Source: Ovis canadensis
Taxonomy: Eukaryota > Chordata > Mammalia > Artiodactyla > Bovidae
Direction of reading: 5' to 3'
DNA length: 64,000 nt
NCBI RefSeq assembly: GCF_042477335.2
Contig: NC_091255.1
Location: 22,422,501 to 22,486,500, forward strand
The notes under the pieces are model-generated. The model was not told the origin of the DNA. It worked only from the letters and a program-made list of their open reading frames with translations, and did not search any database. Below, piece after piece: positions 46,700 to 58,821 of the stretch. The position numbers and the translations under genes are program-made. The first letter of the stretch is position 1. Every line of letters starts with the position of its first letter.

Positions 46700-49325
46700 G
46701 GTTATTCCTTACTTGACTTTTCTGCCACTTGGGATCAGCCACACACGTCCAGCTGGAGGAAGGGATTTTCTGCAGTGAGCAGAGAAACCTTTAGGGTTTT
46801 GAAACTGAAAATCTGTAGCTGTCAAGTCACATGGAACATGGAATAACCTGGGTAAATTACAGCCAGTTTCCTGTCCACTGAGAAGGGGAGTGAGAAGAGG
46901 AAAGAGGCAAGCATGGATGCTCTGGGAAGTCGAGCACTAGCCCCTGCACCCACCTGAGCCAGACGTGCGGTGGGTCCCGGGGATCAGACCTCTCCCTGGG
47001 CCCTGATGTGGCAAGAGCAAGGGTGCCCTGTGCTTGAGGGCAGTTGGAAGGAGATGGGCTCTTAGCTCTGCAAAAGCTGACCACTGTGGCCAGCACGGTG
47101 CACAGAGCAGAATGAATGTCTGTCTTCCTAGGAGAAGGATGGAAGGAATAAGAGGGTCACTGGACACAGAGCCTTCGAGAGTGGGAACCAGAGAAAATGC
47201 TGCCCCAGGACCAAGTGAGGAGTGGATGTCTTGTGGCTGCTGAAGAGAGGCGATGGAGTATAGAGGCCAGGATGGGGGCACCTCCGGGCCAGGGGGCTCT
47301 GTCTGCTTTGCTCATTGCTCCATCCCAAGGTAACAACAATCCACAAACGTTCATTAAATGAAGGACCCTGGACGGCTGCCTCTAGAATCAGGCTGTTGGG
47401 TGTCATACCTCAGCTCTGCCTTTTACTCCCTGTCATCCTTGCATAAGTCTCTTCCCTTCTCTGTGTCTCACCTGTAAAATGGGGATAAAAATAGTGCAGA
47501 TCAATACTGATCTGAGACAAAGAGAAAGAATGCCTCTGAAGCACTGAGTGTCTGGTGCAGCACATGGGCTCAGGAGGATTTGCTCTGAGTAATAGAGGCC
47601 CTTGCCTCTATCCTTGCCCTGCACCTTATACCTCCTCAACCCCAACACCACCCTGAGCTTAGACACAACCTTGGAGAAAAGATGAGGACTCTGGTATTGG
47701 CTAAGATCAAGTTCCAACCATCATGATACAATGGAGACTCCTAATACTCCTAAGGATATGAAGTTAAATGTTTTAATTTGAAACAGTTATTTTTCTTGCA
47801 CAATGAATTTTGTAGCCTGATAATCACATTCAAGATAAATGCAAGCCTGTGAAGAATCAGGTGTCCCTCTGAGAGCCTGGCTAGCATTTAAATTAAATTT
47901 GCTTGCTTCCTTGCAGATATGTTGACTCACAGAACAACCTACCTTTCACCTTGTCTTTCTAGAAAAAGCCCAGTTCTTCAGGTGAGTTATTGTTTGCAAG
48001 TGCTGCTAACAGAAACTAACTTTAAGGCAAAGAGGTCAAGTCTAGGAAATAGAACTTTGTCCTTCCCCGCAAGAGCACTGGACTTTTCTGAAGAAATTCA
48101 GTATCAAGGGTTTTATTTCTTGTTAAGATATGTTCCCCTGAAGGTGAGTGATAAATATTATCATTAATTTTTTATTAAAAAAACCCCCTATCTGTATTTA
48201 CCTGACTTCCCACTTATCTAAAGGCCAATAAGTGACTGTCTGTCCTATTTTCCCAGATTGTACGCTTTTTTAACAATGAAAGCCTCATATCCTGGGAAAC
48301 CCTCTCAGTTCCAGGCAAACAGAAATTCTCTAAATGTCCCAGATAATCCATAAATGCCAAAGACAAACCAGGTAGACTTGTCAGCCCAAGGAAGTGTCTG
48401 TAGTTTTGTTGTTGTTGTTGTTGTTGTTGTTTTTGTTAATGAGCAAGGAAATTTACTCATTTCAAACCAGAAGAGCTCACCTCAGGGAGGAAAATCAAAA
48501 CTGGTCCCCTGGGGGCACTTTCCACTCTGTTGACTATCGGTAAGCCTGGCCCTACAGACCCCGCAAAGGGGGATACAGCCTGCCTGCCTCGATGATGAGG
48601 AGATGGGATTCAGACAGAAGACCATGTCATATGAGGGCTGCCAGACAAGCTGCAGACCCTCGCCTTGGACTTCTTCCTGTCAAGTCCCTCACTTTTGGTC
48701 AGACTCTCGACCCCTCGATGAACCCCAGCCACAGCGCAGGGCAGTTTCCATGTCTCCAAGTCACCATCCAGTCTGTCTGTCTGTGCAGAGCCCTGGGGTT
48801 TGTCCACAAGCAAGAGGAACCCAGGCACAGCGGTTCCCCTCGGGACGCACGGAGTGGCTGCCCCAAGCCTCTGTGGGCGTCTCTTTCCCTCAGACCAAGT
48901 GTCTCTTGCTGTTTCTCTGGCATCCTCAGGCCTGACGGAACTGGCACACTGCTTCCAGAGCGAGATTTGTCTCTGCACATCACGGGGGAGAGTGAGGACC
49001 CATCCTGACTGGGGGTGTTTGGCTCTGAGGTTGGACTCCTGAGGCCACAGGGCTCCTTCCATGAGTCAGGGTCTCTTGTGGAACTGCAGTCGAGATGTTG
49101 GTGGGGCTGCATCATCTGAAGGCTTGACTGCGGCTGGAGGGTCTGCTTTCAAGATGGCTCATCACACGGCTGTTGGCTGGAGACCTCAGTTCCTCACCAT
49201 AGCACCTCTTCAAGGGGCTGCCCGGGTGTCTTCATGAGATGAGAGCTTCCCCCAAAGTCAGTGACCCAAGAGACAGAAAGCAAGAGGGAAGACATGCAAT
49301 GCCCACGCCCCGCCCCCCCACCGCC
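46700..49325. other. Intergenic, the longest mostly repeat-free stretch
   Basis: Apart from MIR-like remains near 47390-47500 and a (GTT)n run at 48410-48430, no repeats were recognised. 48560-49120 is GC-richer with overlapping open frames on several strands but no identifiable protein. An exon-like segment lies at 47917-47981. Confidence 0.45.
48410..48430 (+). repeat. (GTT)n short tandem repeat
   Basis: About seven GTT units. Confidence 0.85.
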
Positions 49326-49327
49326 TT

Positions 49328-49495
49328 GTAAAAAATATTTATTTACTTATTTGGCTTTGATGGGTCTTAGTTACAACAAGCAGGTTTAGTTGCCCCATGG
49401 CTTGCAGGATCTTAATTCACTGACCAGGCATCAAAACCTGCACCCCCTGCATTGCAAGGCAGATTCTGAACCGCTGGGCCACCAGGGAAGTCCCC
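49328..49495 (-). mobile_element. CHR SINE
   Basis: 'tttacttatttggctttgat', 'gcaggatcttaattcactga', 'gctgggccaccagggaagtc'. Confidence 0.88.
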
Positions 49496-49518
49496 ACAGT
49501 GCCTATTAAGACCCAATC

Positions 49519-49850
49519 ATGGGCTTTCCTGGTGGCTCAGTGGTAAAGAATCCACCTGCCAATGCAAGAGACATGGGTTCAGTCCCTGATCCGGGAAGAT
49601 CCCACGTGCTGCAGAGCAGCTAAACACGTGCCCCACAATTATTAATTCTGTGTTCTAGAGCCCGAGAACCGCAACTACTGAAGCTCGTGCGCTCCAGGCT
49701 CTGCAACAAGAGAAGCCACCGAAATGAGAAGCCTGCACATCGCAACTAGAGAGTAGCCCCTGCTCACAGAAACTGGAGGAAAGCCCGCATAACAGCAAAG
49801 ACCCAGAGCAGTCAAAAGTAAATAAATAAATAAATTTGTTAAAGACCTAA
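49519..49850 (+). mobile_element. CHR/Bov-type SINE (long form)
   Basis: Starts with a 'gggctttcctggtggctcag' head, then CHR body 'acaagagaagccaccgaaat', 'gcaaagacccagagcagtc' and a (TAAA)n tail. Confidence 0.88.
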
Positions 49851-50049
49851 TCATGCACCATCATTTCCTCCACATTTATTTGCTAAAAGAAAGCCATCAA
49901 GTCCAGCCTCACTCAAGGGGAGGGGGAAATAGGGAGGAAAGAATTTCAAAGGATTTGTGTACATAGTTAAAAATCACTATTTCCCTAAACATTAAAGGAC
50001 CATGGATGAATTTCCACAAAAGTTAGTTTTGGTAATTACATAGAAGGAA

Positions 50050-50230
50050 AAGCACAGATTTCAAGTCAAATTTGAGGTCGATCCAAGGTGTTGCTTCTTT
50101 TCAGTTTGTGGGATTTGGAGCAAAATGATCATCTCTAAACCTTAGTGTCTTCATTTATAAAATGAAGATAATAGTAATTCTCTCATTGACTTACTATAAT
50201 AATTGAATGAGATGACCTACCGAGGGACAG
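50050..50230 (+). mobile_element. MIR SINE relic
   Basis: 'cttagtgtcttcatttataa', 'aatgaagataatagtaattc' and 'taattgaatgagatgaccta'. Confidence 0.55.
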
Positions 50231-50985
50231 ATCCAAATTGTACAGGGTACTATGCTCTTATAAATTGACATGGCCCTCTTTAAGAAAGGAGAAGGCAAAG
50301 TTACAATTAGATGTTAGGTGTAAAATGAACATTTATTTAGAATTAGAAACGATCAAAAAAAATAACATGTTTTCAAAGCTGATAAATACTACAACTATCA
50401 CAAAACCTAGAAAAATGATAATTAAAAAATTCAATTACCTAATCATTACCTCTTTAAAATATCATCTTTCCTACATTTTGACTGCATATTTTTTGACCAC
50501 GTCTCAACATGACAAAGATTTTGCAATGTTTTCCATAGTCAGGAGAGAAAGATAAATCAGTCTTTGATTCAGCCTTACAATTCATTATTTGTAATGTTAG
50601 GCACTTCTTCAGGGTTGTTGTCAAATGTGGAAAACTTCTATCAGGTGTCTCTTATTAGAGGTGCTCAGGGTACTTCAAAGCGTCTTTTGTAATGAATTGA
50701 TGGCACCTGTTACCCAGGACCATTAGAGGGGTCTGCACAAGGGAGGGGCTTAGAGCATCAGCTCCCTATATATCTTCCCCTGGAAGCAGGTATACGTGTG
50801 GCAGGGAGGCTGGTGTACTAGGTGCTCAGGAAATGGGAAAAGCGTGGAGACAGCCGTCATCCTCTTTCTGCATTGCCCCAGGCAAAGTCAGAGACTTCTC
50901 ATCTTGATTTCATCTTCCTCCTTCTCCAGGAGCTCCTTCAGGGCCCCTCAGAAGGCAGGGGCAGAAATACAGCCCTTGTTATGAT
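50231..50985. other. Intergenic, nothing recognised
   Basis: AT-rich then mixed single-copy sequence. Confidence 0.4.
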
Positions 50986-50989
50986 GGAG

Positions 50990-51200
50990 TGGAATGAACA
51001 CTGGGCTCAGAATGAAAAGACCTGGGTCTGAGTCCTGACTTTATCACTTACCAGCTGAGAAATTACCCAATCTCTCTGCGTCTCAGTTTCCTCATCTCTG
51101 GGGAGAACGCTGTTATGCCAGCTTCGTGGGTTGTTGCAGAGATTAATTAATGGCAGGCTACAAGAAAAGGGCTTTGTAAATTGTAAGCAATTTCACTAAG
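50990..51200 (+). mobile_element. MIR SINE relic
   Basis: 'tgggctcagaatgaaaagac', 'gcgtctcagtttcctcatct', 'gggttgttgcagagattaat'. Confidence 0.75.
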
Positions 51201-51397
51201 GTAAAGTGTTTATTTTGATGTCTGGAAGTTACTGAGGAGCCAGTTTGGACACTATCCAAAGTGTCAGAATCTTGAATTCTTTGTTCTCTGCAGTCTCAAG
51301 GAGTTGGAAATTCAAAATGGACTTTCATTAAATCTGGCACAAAGACCAGGATAGCAAAATAGTCCACTCTTTCCGTAGAAAGGTATTGAGTCCCAGC

Positions 51398-51540
51398 TGC
51401 TGCTGCTACGCTGCTGCTGCTAAGTTGCTTCAGTCGTGTCTGACTCTGTGCGACCCCAGAGACGACAGCCCACCAGGCTCCCCCGGCCCTGGGATTCTCC
51501 AGGCAAGAACACTGGAGTGGGTTGCCATTTCCTTCTCCAT
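51398..51540 (-). mobile_element. BOV-A2 SINE, one unit
   Basis: Imperfect CTG run then 'taagttgcttcagtcgtgtc' to 'gttgccatttccttctccat'. Confidence 0.9.
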
Positions 51541-52630
51541 GAGTCCTAGCTAGTGCCGTAATTTGTGCTAGAGATGAGAGTTCAAAGACAGACAAGACAC
51601 ACTCCTGGCCCTTTGTGGAAGGATAGATGGAATCCCAGACAGACTTCTGCAGGCTACAGCCTCAGCCTCGCTGTGTTGCAGAGCCTCCTTCTGCCAAGGG
51701 ATGTGGCTAAATGCCCAAATAACATGGAAACTGATGGGTGGAAGCTTGCAGATAGCGGAGAATCCTTGCGCAGGTGTCCGACAGAACCATTAGAGGATTG
51801 CAGGGAGGCCCTTCTGAGACTGACTGTTCTTGGGGGAATTTTCAGGAAGCTTTGAAGTACCGCCAGGGCAAGGGAGGCTGCCCCATCCTGGAGGTGCACT
51901 CACTTGTAATTTACTCCTCCACGTGGGCCCTGGAGCTCCAGTCTCATAAATACATCACCCACGCAGCCCTGCCCTGTGTAAAGGAAGATGGACAGAGAAG
52001 GTGGGGGGTGGGCAGAGGAAGAGGAATCCCTAAATTAAGAAGGTCCCTGGGAGTCACTGGCCTACAGACAGGACCGATCCCCCCCGAGTCTCTCTCCTTG
52101 AAGCAGAAATATTTCCAACTAAGATCACAGACTCCCTTGTCATAAAATCAATGAAACCACAAGGGAAAATGACCTCTCGCTTGACTGCACCAGAGATATC
52201 TCAAACGGAGTCATTTCCCCTCCTGCAGAAGCAAGTGTGCTGGGGCTCGGAACCGGCATCCAGGCTCTGCTATAGAGAATTTTTGGTGAAAAGGAAATCA
52301 GGTGGGTTGGGAGCTTACTTACTTGTTCTACTTGCTGTGTTTAGGGTGGTTTCTGAGCAACCCCTCCAGGGGAGACTCTTTCCTGGGGTCAGACCTGGGT
52401 CCAAGCTCCAGCTCCTCTCATTTCTGGTTGGGTGTCTTTGGGCAAAGTGGAATCTCATCCCGGTTTCCTCATCTAGTTGAAAAAAAAAAAAGAAAGAAAG
52501 AAAAGAAAGGCTGATACTGTAAGCTCTGCCTGCCCTACAGGGGAGGTGACAAGGTCAAGACATAAGTCTATGCAAATGCCTTTAAACCACAAAGCTCTTG
52601 ATAAATAACAGGTTTTATTTTTAAAAGGTA
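51541..52630. other. Intergenic, nothing firm recognised
   Basis: Single-copy with a MIR-like phrase near 52380-52480 and an A/AAAG tract at 52481-52509. Open frames lack recognisable motifs. Confidence 0.4.
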
Positions 52631-52636
52631 AAAGCT

Positions 52637-52858
52637 GGACTTCCCTGGTGGTCCAGTGGTTAGGAATCTTCCTCGCAAGGCAGGGGACGCAGGTTCAATC
52701 CCTGGTCGGGAACTAAGATCCCACATTCCTCAGAGAAACTAAGCCCACAGGCCGCAACTAGAGAGTCTGTGAGCCATGACGAAAGATCCTGTGTGATGCA
52801 ACGAAAACCTTGCACGCTGCAACTAAGACTCAACACAGCCAAATAAATAAATATTAAA
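52637..52858 (+). mobile_element. CHR SINE
   Basis: 'gacttccctggtggtccag' to 'caacacagccaaataaataa'. Confidence 0.92.
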
Positions 52859-53229
52859 AGAAAACACACAGAAGCATCAAATCCTAACAGTGTCCCTGGT
52901 AGAATTTCTTATGCTGCAAGGGACAGAGAACCAGTCTCAAACTGGCTCAAACCACTTGGAGCTATTACAACTTCTGCAGCTGAAAAGTGCTGAGATAGGA
53001 CTGATTCAGGTGATGATTACTTTCAAGGAATGTCACCAAGGGCCAGCTCTTTCCCATCCCTGCAGGGACCACAAACCTCACATCTTAACAGGATGTCATC
53101 CAGAGGAAGGGAGGTCCTTTGTCCACTAACTTCCGTTGAAGAGAGGTGGAGAAGAAGTGAGAGGCTCTTCTCTTTCCAAACTCTGCACACAGATCAAATT
53201 TCATTGGCTCTCTTTATGTTGTCTTTCTG

Positions 53230-53410
53230 TCACTAAGTTGTGTCTGACTCTTTTTGACCCCATGGACTGCAGCACGCCAGGCTTCCCTGCCCTTCACTAT
53301 CTTCCAGAGTTTGCTCAAAGTCATGTCCACTGAGTCGGTGATGCCATCCAACCATCTCATCCTGTCGGCCCCTTCTCCTTCCATCTCAGTCTTTTCCAGC
53401 ATCTGGTCTT
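53230..53410 (-). mobile_element. BovB (RTE) LINE 3' end, short
   Basis: 'cactaagttgtgtctgactc', 'cactatcttccagagtttgc', 'ccactgagtcggtgatgcca'; minus-strand peptide includes [20 protein letters not shown]. Confidence 0.9.
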
Positions 53411-54265
53411 TTCTCTTTCCATAGCCAGGGGATAAGACACACCGATCGGCTGAAGAGGATCAAGGCCCATCCCTGGATGTGGATGGCAGGATCATGATGT
53501 CAACCAAACCACATTTGAAGGAGTTATTTTATCAGAAGTAAAGTGAGTGGATGCTGAGTTGCAAAAACAGTTTCAATCTAGCACAGTCCACGCCCTTTCA
53601 CTACTCAATAGCCACACTCACCTATGTCCCCATAAATATATCTTCAAAAATACCCACTCTCTACATAAACACAAGAACAACCTCTTTTCCTAAAGGGATG
53701 AGCCACAGTTTCACCCAGTCTGGTTCTCTGGAACAGAACCTCACAAATGGAGCTCTTTTGGTCCTATGTGGTCCAGTGAGACTAAGTGGTATATTTAACC
53801 ACTGTTATGCACTCCGTAAACTGTAATGGAGGGAGAACAGAGTAATCACAGTAAAAAGTCTCATTTGGAAAAGAAAAGAACAAGAAACAACTCTCAACGG
53901 TCACTGTCCTTACATAACCCATGTCATATTGCGCAGAAATCACATGGACGTCCTGCCCTGGCAGCAAGTATGTATCTGCCCCAGTTCTGGCCTGTGAAAG
54001 GCTCCCCTTTGCCCTTTGCCCTCTGTGGCTCCTGCTTGTCACTTTGGAAGAGTTTCTTCTGTGAATTGTCCTTCATGGACCATATGATGTGTGCATCATG
54101 AGGACGCCCCTTTGGGGTTCTGCGCTGTTTTAGCAGCCCCCTCTTCCTATGATGTGAATTTGGGGGCCTGGAAATCATTCTCACAGACCATTGTAGGACA
54201 GGTTTGAGGTTTCTTTGGCAAAACGATGCCCTTAAAAAGTTAATGGTCTGAAAACTGTAAGACTC
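53411..54265. other. Intergenic, nothing recognised
   Basis: Single-copy, no supported gene. Confidence 0.4.
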
Positions 54266-54279
54266 TGATGAAAGAAATT

Positions 54280-54715
54280 GAAGATGACATAAACAGATGT
54301 ATGGATGTGAGAGTTGGACCATAAAGAAAGCTGAGCGCTGAAGAATTGATGCCTTTGAACTGTGGTGTTGGAGAAGACTCTTGAGAGTCCCTTGGACTTC
54401 AAGGAGATCAAACCAGTCCATCCTAAAGGAGATCAGTCCTGAATATTCATTGGAAGGACTGATGCTGAAGCTGAAACTTCGATGCTTTGGCCACCTGATG
54501 CAAAGAACCAACTCACTGGAAAAGACCCTGATGCTGGGAAACATTGAAGGCAGGAGGAGAAGGGGACGACAGAGGATGAGATGGTTGGATGGCATCACCG
54601 ACTCGATGGACATGAGTCTGAGCAAGCTCCAGGAGTTGGTGGTGATGGACAGGGAAGCCTGGTGTGCTGTAGTCCATGAAGTCGCAAAGAGTCAGACATG
54701 ACTGAGTAAACTAAA
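54280..54715 (+). mobile_element. BovB (RTE) LINE 3' portion, best preserved copy
   Basis: 54381-54701 is an open frame for the BovB ORF2 C-terminus (peptides such as [20 protein letters not shown] and [20 protein letters not shown]). 54280-54380 extends it upstream ('atggatgtgagagttggacc'). No reverse-transcriptase core motif is present, so it is 5'-truncated and inactive. Confidence 0.92.
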
Positions 54716-54719
54716 CTAA

Positions 54720-55370
54720 CCCAAGGCAATCTATAGATTCAATACAGTATCTGTCAAATTACCAGTGGCATTTTATGTTTTATTCTAAAATATTTACCAG
54801 TATTTCTTTTACATTTAGATTTGTTAAGTCATATGAATAAATTTTTCTGTATTATATAAGGTAGGAATTTGAGATTCATTTTTTTCCATATGCATAGCCC
54901 ATTGAAAATGAATTAGATTGCAAATTTGGCCTAACCCAAACACTAACTCCTTTCTGAACAATTCTCACAGAATCCTAGTTAAAATGAACCAATTAATGAA
55001 TCATTTAAGATTAATTGGATGAATCTTTTTTTTGCACAGCTCATATTTGCTAGTTTAGCTAAGTTAGTAAGGGAAGACCCTTCAAAACTGGCAGATTTGA
55101 GCTCAAATCTGATAAATGAAAGGATGCCAGCCATGAGCAGAGTTGGGGAAGAAATTTCCAGGAAGAAGAAACAAGTCGGTAGGTAAAATTTGATACATGC
55201 AAGGAATGATGAGAAAGCCAGTGGGGCTGGAGTGTGATGCTGCGGAGAATCGCAGGGGCTCACTCTTTCAAATGTGAGGTCCAAGGAAAGAGAAGCAGAC
55301 TGCGGTCACCACGAGACAATGGAGCAACGCCTGGGGTTCTGAGGGGAGTTCTCTCTGTCTAGAGTGAGGG
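54720..55370. other. AT-rich intergenic, nothing recognised
   Basis: No gene or clear repeat. Confidence 0.4.
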
Positions 55371-55375
55371 TGCAG

Positions 55376-55545
55376 GGACTTCCCTGGGGGTCCAGTGGCT
55401 AAGACTCCTCACTCCTGATGCAGGGTCCTGGGTTCCATTCCTGGTCAGGGATCTAGATCCCACATGCCGCAACCAACGGTTTGCAAGCTGCAGCTAAAAA
55501 TCCTACGTGCTGCAACTAAGACCCAATACAGCCAAATAAAAAAGA
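55376..55545 (+). mobile_element. CHR SINE
   Basis: 'gggacttccctgggggtcca' to 'aagacccaatacagccaaat'. Confidence 0.9.
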
Positions 55546-56415
55546 AAGAAAGGAGAAGGAAGGAAAAATGACTAAGGGCACAATGAAAATATTGCAGACC
55601 CATGAGAAGTCAGGAATGTTACCTATAAAGCAAGTTTTCTTAGGCTCTTCATACCGCAGTCTACGCCAATGAGGCAAGGACAAGAAGAGGACAACAGGGG
55701 CCGACCCAGGAAGACCCCGTGGACCACACCACTGCGACGGCAGTGTGATTTCCCTGGAGAACACTCTACAAGGCTCCAGCCGCTTTGGAAGAGGTTTGTA
55801 TTTTCAGCTTCCGCCTGTCCCCACTTCCAGTCCGTGTTCCCCAGTGTTGCTCAAGCGAACCTGATCGAGTTTTAACATTCATCAGTTTAAACATCCTCCA
55901 ATCGTTCTCCGTAAGTTTCAGAATAAAATCCAACTTTCAGTGTGATAGGAAGGTCCCTTTTTATTGACCCCTGCCCATCACTCACACTCTGGATGGCTGC
56001 TCATACCCTCTGCTCCAGGCATCGGTCATCCACAGACTTCTTACAGCTCTCTGCCACTTTGGAGCCTTCATACCTGCTCCTGTCTCTCTGCAAGGAAACC
56101 CTTCTTCCCCTCCTTTCCCTGGTAGATTCTTCCTTTTTATTCACACCTTGGTATCTTGGGGGGAACTTCCTTGACCACCTTGTGTTCCCCTCCTCCCACC
56201 ACTGGTTCAAGTCTCCTTGGTTTTACCCCCAGGATTTCTCTGTGTTACTCAACCTCTAATACCAATCTGCCTGCTGAGTTTTTATTTACTCTTCTCCTCA
56301 CTATATGATAATCTCCTTGAGAGTAGGAGATTATTTTAACCATTGTGGAAGTTTCTCTAATGGCTTCTCTGTAGTTAGCCTGCTTAGGTTAAAATTTCTG
56401 CTGCAAGACATCAAG
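55546..56415. other. Intergenic, L2-like in part
   Basis: 55880-56330 has the pyrimidine-rich texture and phrases ('ttattcacaccttggtatct') of an old L2 3' end. No gene. Confidence 0.4.
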
Positions 56416-56424
56416 AGCAGACTT

Positions 56425-56940
56425 ATGGACAGGGGTGGGGAGGAGGAAGGAGACGGTGGGATGAATGGAGAGAGTAGCATGGAAACATATCCCTTCTGCA
56501 GGGGATCTTCCCAACCCAGAGATCGAACCCAGGTCTCCCACATTGCAGGCAGAGTCTTTACCAGCTGAGCCATAAGGGAAGCCCAAGAATACTGGAGTGG
56601 GTAGCCTATCCCTTCTGCAGGGGATCTTCCCAACCCAGGAATCAAACCGGGGTCTCCTGCATTGCAGGCAGATTCTTTACCAACTGAGCCATGAGGGAAA
56701 CCCCAACATATATGCTACCGTTTGTCAAATAGAGAGCCAGTGGGAATTTGTGGTATGACTCCAGGAACTCAAACAAGGCTCTGTAACAACCTAAAGGGGT
56801 GGGAGGGGGTGGGAAGTGGGAGGGAGGTTCAAGAGAGAGGGCACAAATGAATGCCTACGGCTGATTCAGGTTGATGTATAGCAGAAACCAACACAACACT
56901 GTAAATTGATTATCCTTCCATTAAAAATTAAGTAAAAAGA
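56425..56940 (+). mobile_element. Ruminant L1 3' UTR split by a SINE
   Basis: 'gggatgaatggagagagtag' upstream and 'ctctgtaacaacctaaaggg' / 'tgattatccttccattaaaa' downstream are contiguous L1 3' UTR, separated by the insertion at 56491-56704. Confidence 0.88.
56491..56704 (-). mobile_element. Bov-tA SINE with internally duplicated head
   Basis: Bounded by AACATAT at 56484-56490 and 56705-56711. Two successive head units (56491-56609 and 56610-56704) each start 'cccttctgcaggggatcttc'. Confidence 0.88.
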
Positions 56941-57710
56941 TTTTTACGGTGTCACTTGCTGTGTTGTCTTGGGAACTCTGAGTCTCAGTTTCCTCACTTG
57001 CCAATAAATGTGATATCTTTATCTGCACATCTGGCAAACAGGAGGTGCTCAGTAGGTTGTGCGGAAAGAATCCAGACAGATGGGCAGAGTTCCACGGTGG
57101 GCACCTCTCAGCAGGGGAGGAAGGGTGACTCACTCCAGCCAATCTTGATTCCTCCCCTCACTCCCAAGGAGGAGGGTTCAGCTTCCTCTTAAGGACCGTT
57201 ATGCCTTGTGAGGACTGTGAGGAAAATCTGAAAAATGCAGGCTCTGTTCTTGTTCACCCTTATCCATGGGTTGACCTAAGGAATTCAGGATATTTCAGAG
57301 GGCAGAAATTTCCCAAACATGTCACCGTCTGACCATTCTTAAGAGGCTATCTATCTATGGTGTTACTTTGGGATTCAAATTTCCCAAGATGTAGACGTCT
57401 TAATGAGAGGCTGCTGAGAGGAAGTGGAGGGATCGTGTACCCATTCTGCAGGTGGTAAAACCTCACATCGTCTTCAAACTCCTCAGAGCCCAGGAACTCA
57501 CATAAGTTGTCAGGAATCTACCGAGAAGAGGTCCCTGGCTCCCAGGTATCCCCTCTCCTCCAGCTAAATGATTCTTCTCTTTTTGTTCTTATGGTGGGGG
57601 CAACATCCCCCTGGGGCCTTTCTACTTTGAGTGAGTTTCTGGAAGCAAGAAAGAGAGTTGACCTTTCTCAATGCAGTCACAAGATATGAAGCAGAGTCAA
57701 GAATGGATTA
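56941..57710. other. Intergenic with MIR trace
   Basis: 56950-57060 resembles MIR ('gagtctcagtttcctcactt'). Remainder single-copy. Confidence 0.45.
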
Positions 57711-57712
57711 CA

Positions 57713-57878
57713 AGGACTTCCCTGCTGATCCAGTGGCTAAGACTCTGGGCTTCCAGTGCAGGGGGCCTGGGTTCGATCCCTGGTCAGGGAGCTAGATCCC
57801 ACATGCCACAACTCCAAGTTCACATGCTGCAGTTAAAGCTCCCGCATGTTGCAACTAAGGCAGCAAAAAAAAAAGAGA
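57713..57878 (+). mobile_element. CHR SINE
   Basis: 'aaggacttccctgctgatcc' to 'caactaaggcagcaaaaaaa'. Confidence 0.9.
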
Positions 57879-57884
57879 TTGTGA

Positions 57885-58333
57885 ATTGGTACCTGAAGAT
57901 TCACTTGAAGATTATTCACAACAGTCCCAAAGTAGAAATCACCAGAATACCCATCAGTGAATGAATGAGCAGATAAATAAAAGCAGAAAAAGGAATGAAG
58001 TACTGACCCATGCTACAACACGGAGGAAGCTTGAGGGCCTCACGCCAAGTGGGAGAAACCAGACAAAAAACTTCATGTTATATGATTCCTCTCATGTGAA
58101 ATGTTCAGCGTAGGTTAATTTGTAGAGACAGAAAGTAAGTTAATGATTGCTTAGGCCTGGGGGAAAGGGTGGACGTTGGGAGCAATGACATGTGGCTTCT
58201 AATAGATAGGGGGGTTTCTCTGGGAGGTGATGAAAATGTTCTAATATTGATTGTAGTGATGGTCGCACAGCTCTGTGAATAGACTGAAAACCACTGAATT
58301 GTACATTTTAAATATGTGAACTGTATCTGAATA
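57885..58333 (+). mobile_element. L1 3' relic
   Basis: 'cagtcccaaagtagaaatca', 'tgatggtcgcacagctctgt' and 'gaattgtacattttaaatat' are old L1 3' UTR phrases, parallel to 12405-13075. Confidence 0.75.
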
Positions 58334-58335
58334 AG

Positions 58336-58543
58336 CGAAAGTGTTAGTCACTCAGTCTTGTCTGACTCTTTGCGACCCCATGGATTGTAGCCCACCAGGC
58401 TCCTCTATCCATGGAATTCTTTAGGCAAGAATACTGGAGTGGGTTGCCATTCCCTTCTCCAGGGGATCTTCCCGACCCAGGGATTGAACTCAGCTCTCCT
58501 GGACTGCAGGCAGATTCTTTACCGTCTGAGCCACCAGGAAAGT
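58336..58543 (-). mobile_element. Bov-tA SINE
   Basis: 'gcgaaagtgttagtcactca' to 'gagccaccaggaaagtctg'. The flanks 'ctgtatctgaata' and 'ctgtatctcagta' suggest the target-site duplication. Confidence 0.92.
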
Positions 58544-58821
58544 CTGTATCTCAGTAAAGCTGTTAAAAAGATGTGGCTCTAGGGAAAAGAAACAGATGGC
58601 TTCTGTCCGCTATGTGCTCTTCCATGTATCTGCTCCTGCAAGCAGTCATCTTGTAGGGAAAGAAACAAGAGCCTAACGGTGGGTTTGAGACAGATTTCTG
58701 ACCATCGGTTCCCTGCTCAGCAGAGAATAGTCAAGTATCAGAGTGGGCTGCAGCTGGGTAGCGTTTAACATTCATTTTGCATTCTGAGTTTCTCCATTTC
58801 CTTCTTTCTTCTTCTCTTCAG

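Noticed and set aside
48505..48520. CCTGGGGGCAC as a CTCF core
   Set aside because: Lacks the invariant AG dinucleotide of the motif core.
48592..49115. Overlapping 138-150 codon frames on both strands
   Set aside because: GC-richer single-copy patch with several competing frames, no recognisable motif and no splice signals that pair convincingly.
54381..54701. 107-codon frame as a possible host gene
   Set aside because: It is the C-terminus of the BovB retrotransposon protein, 5'-truncated.
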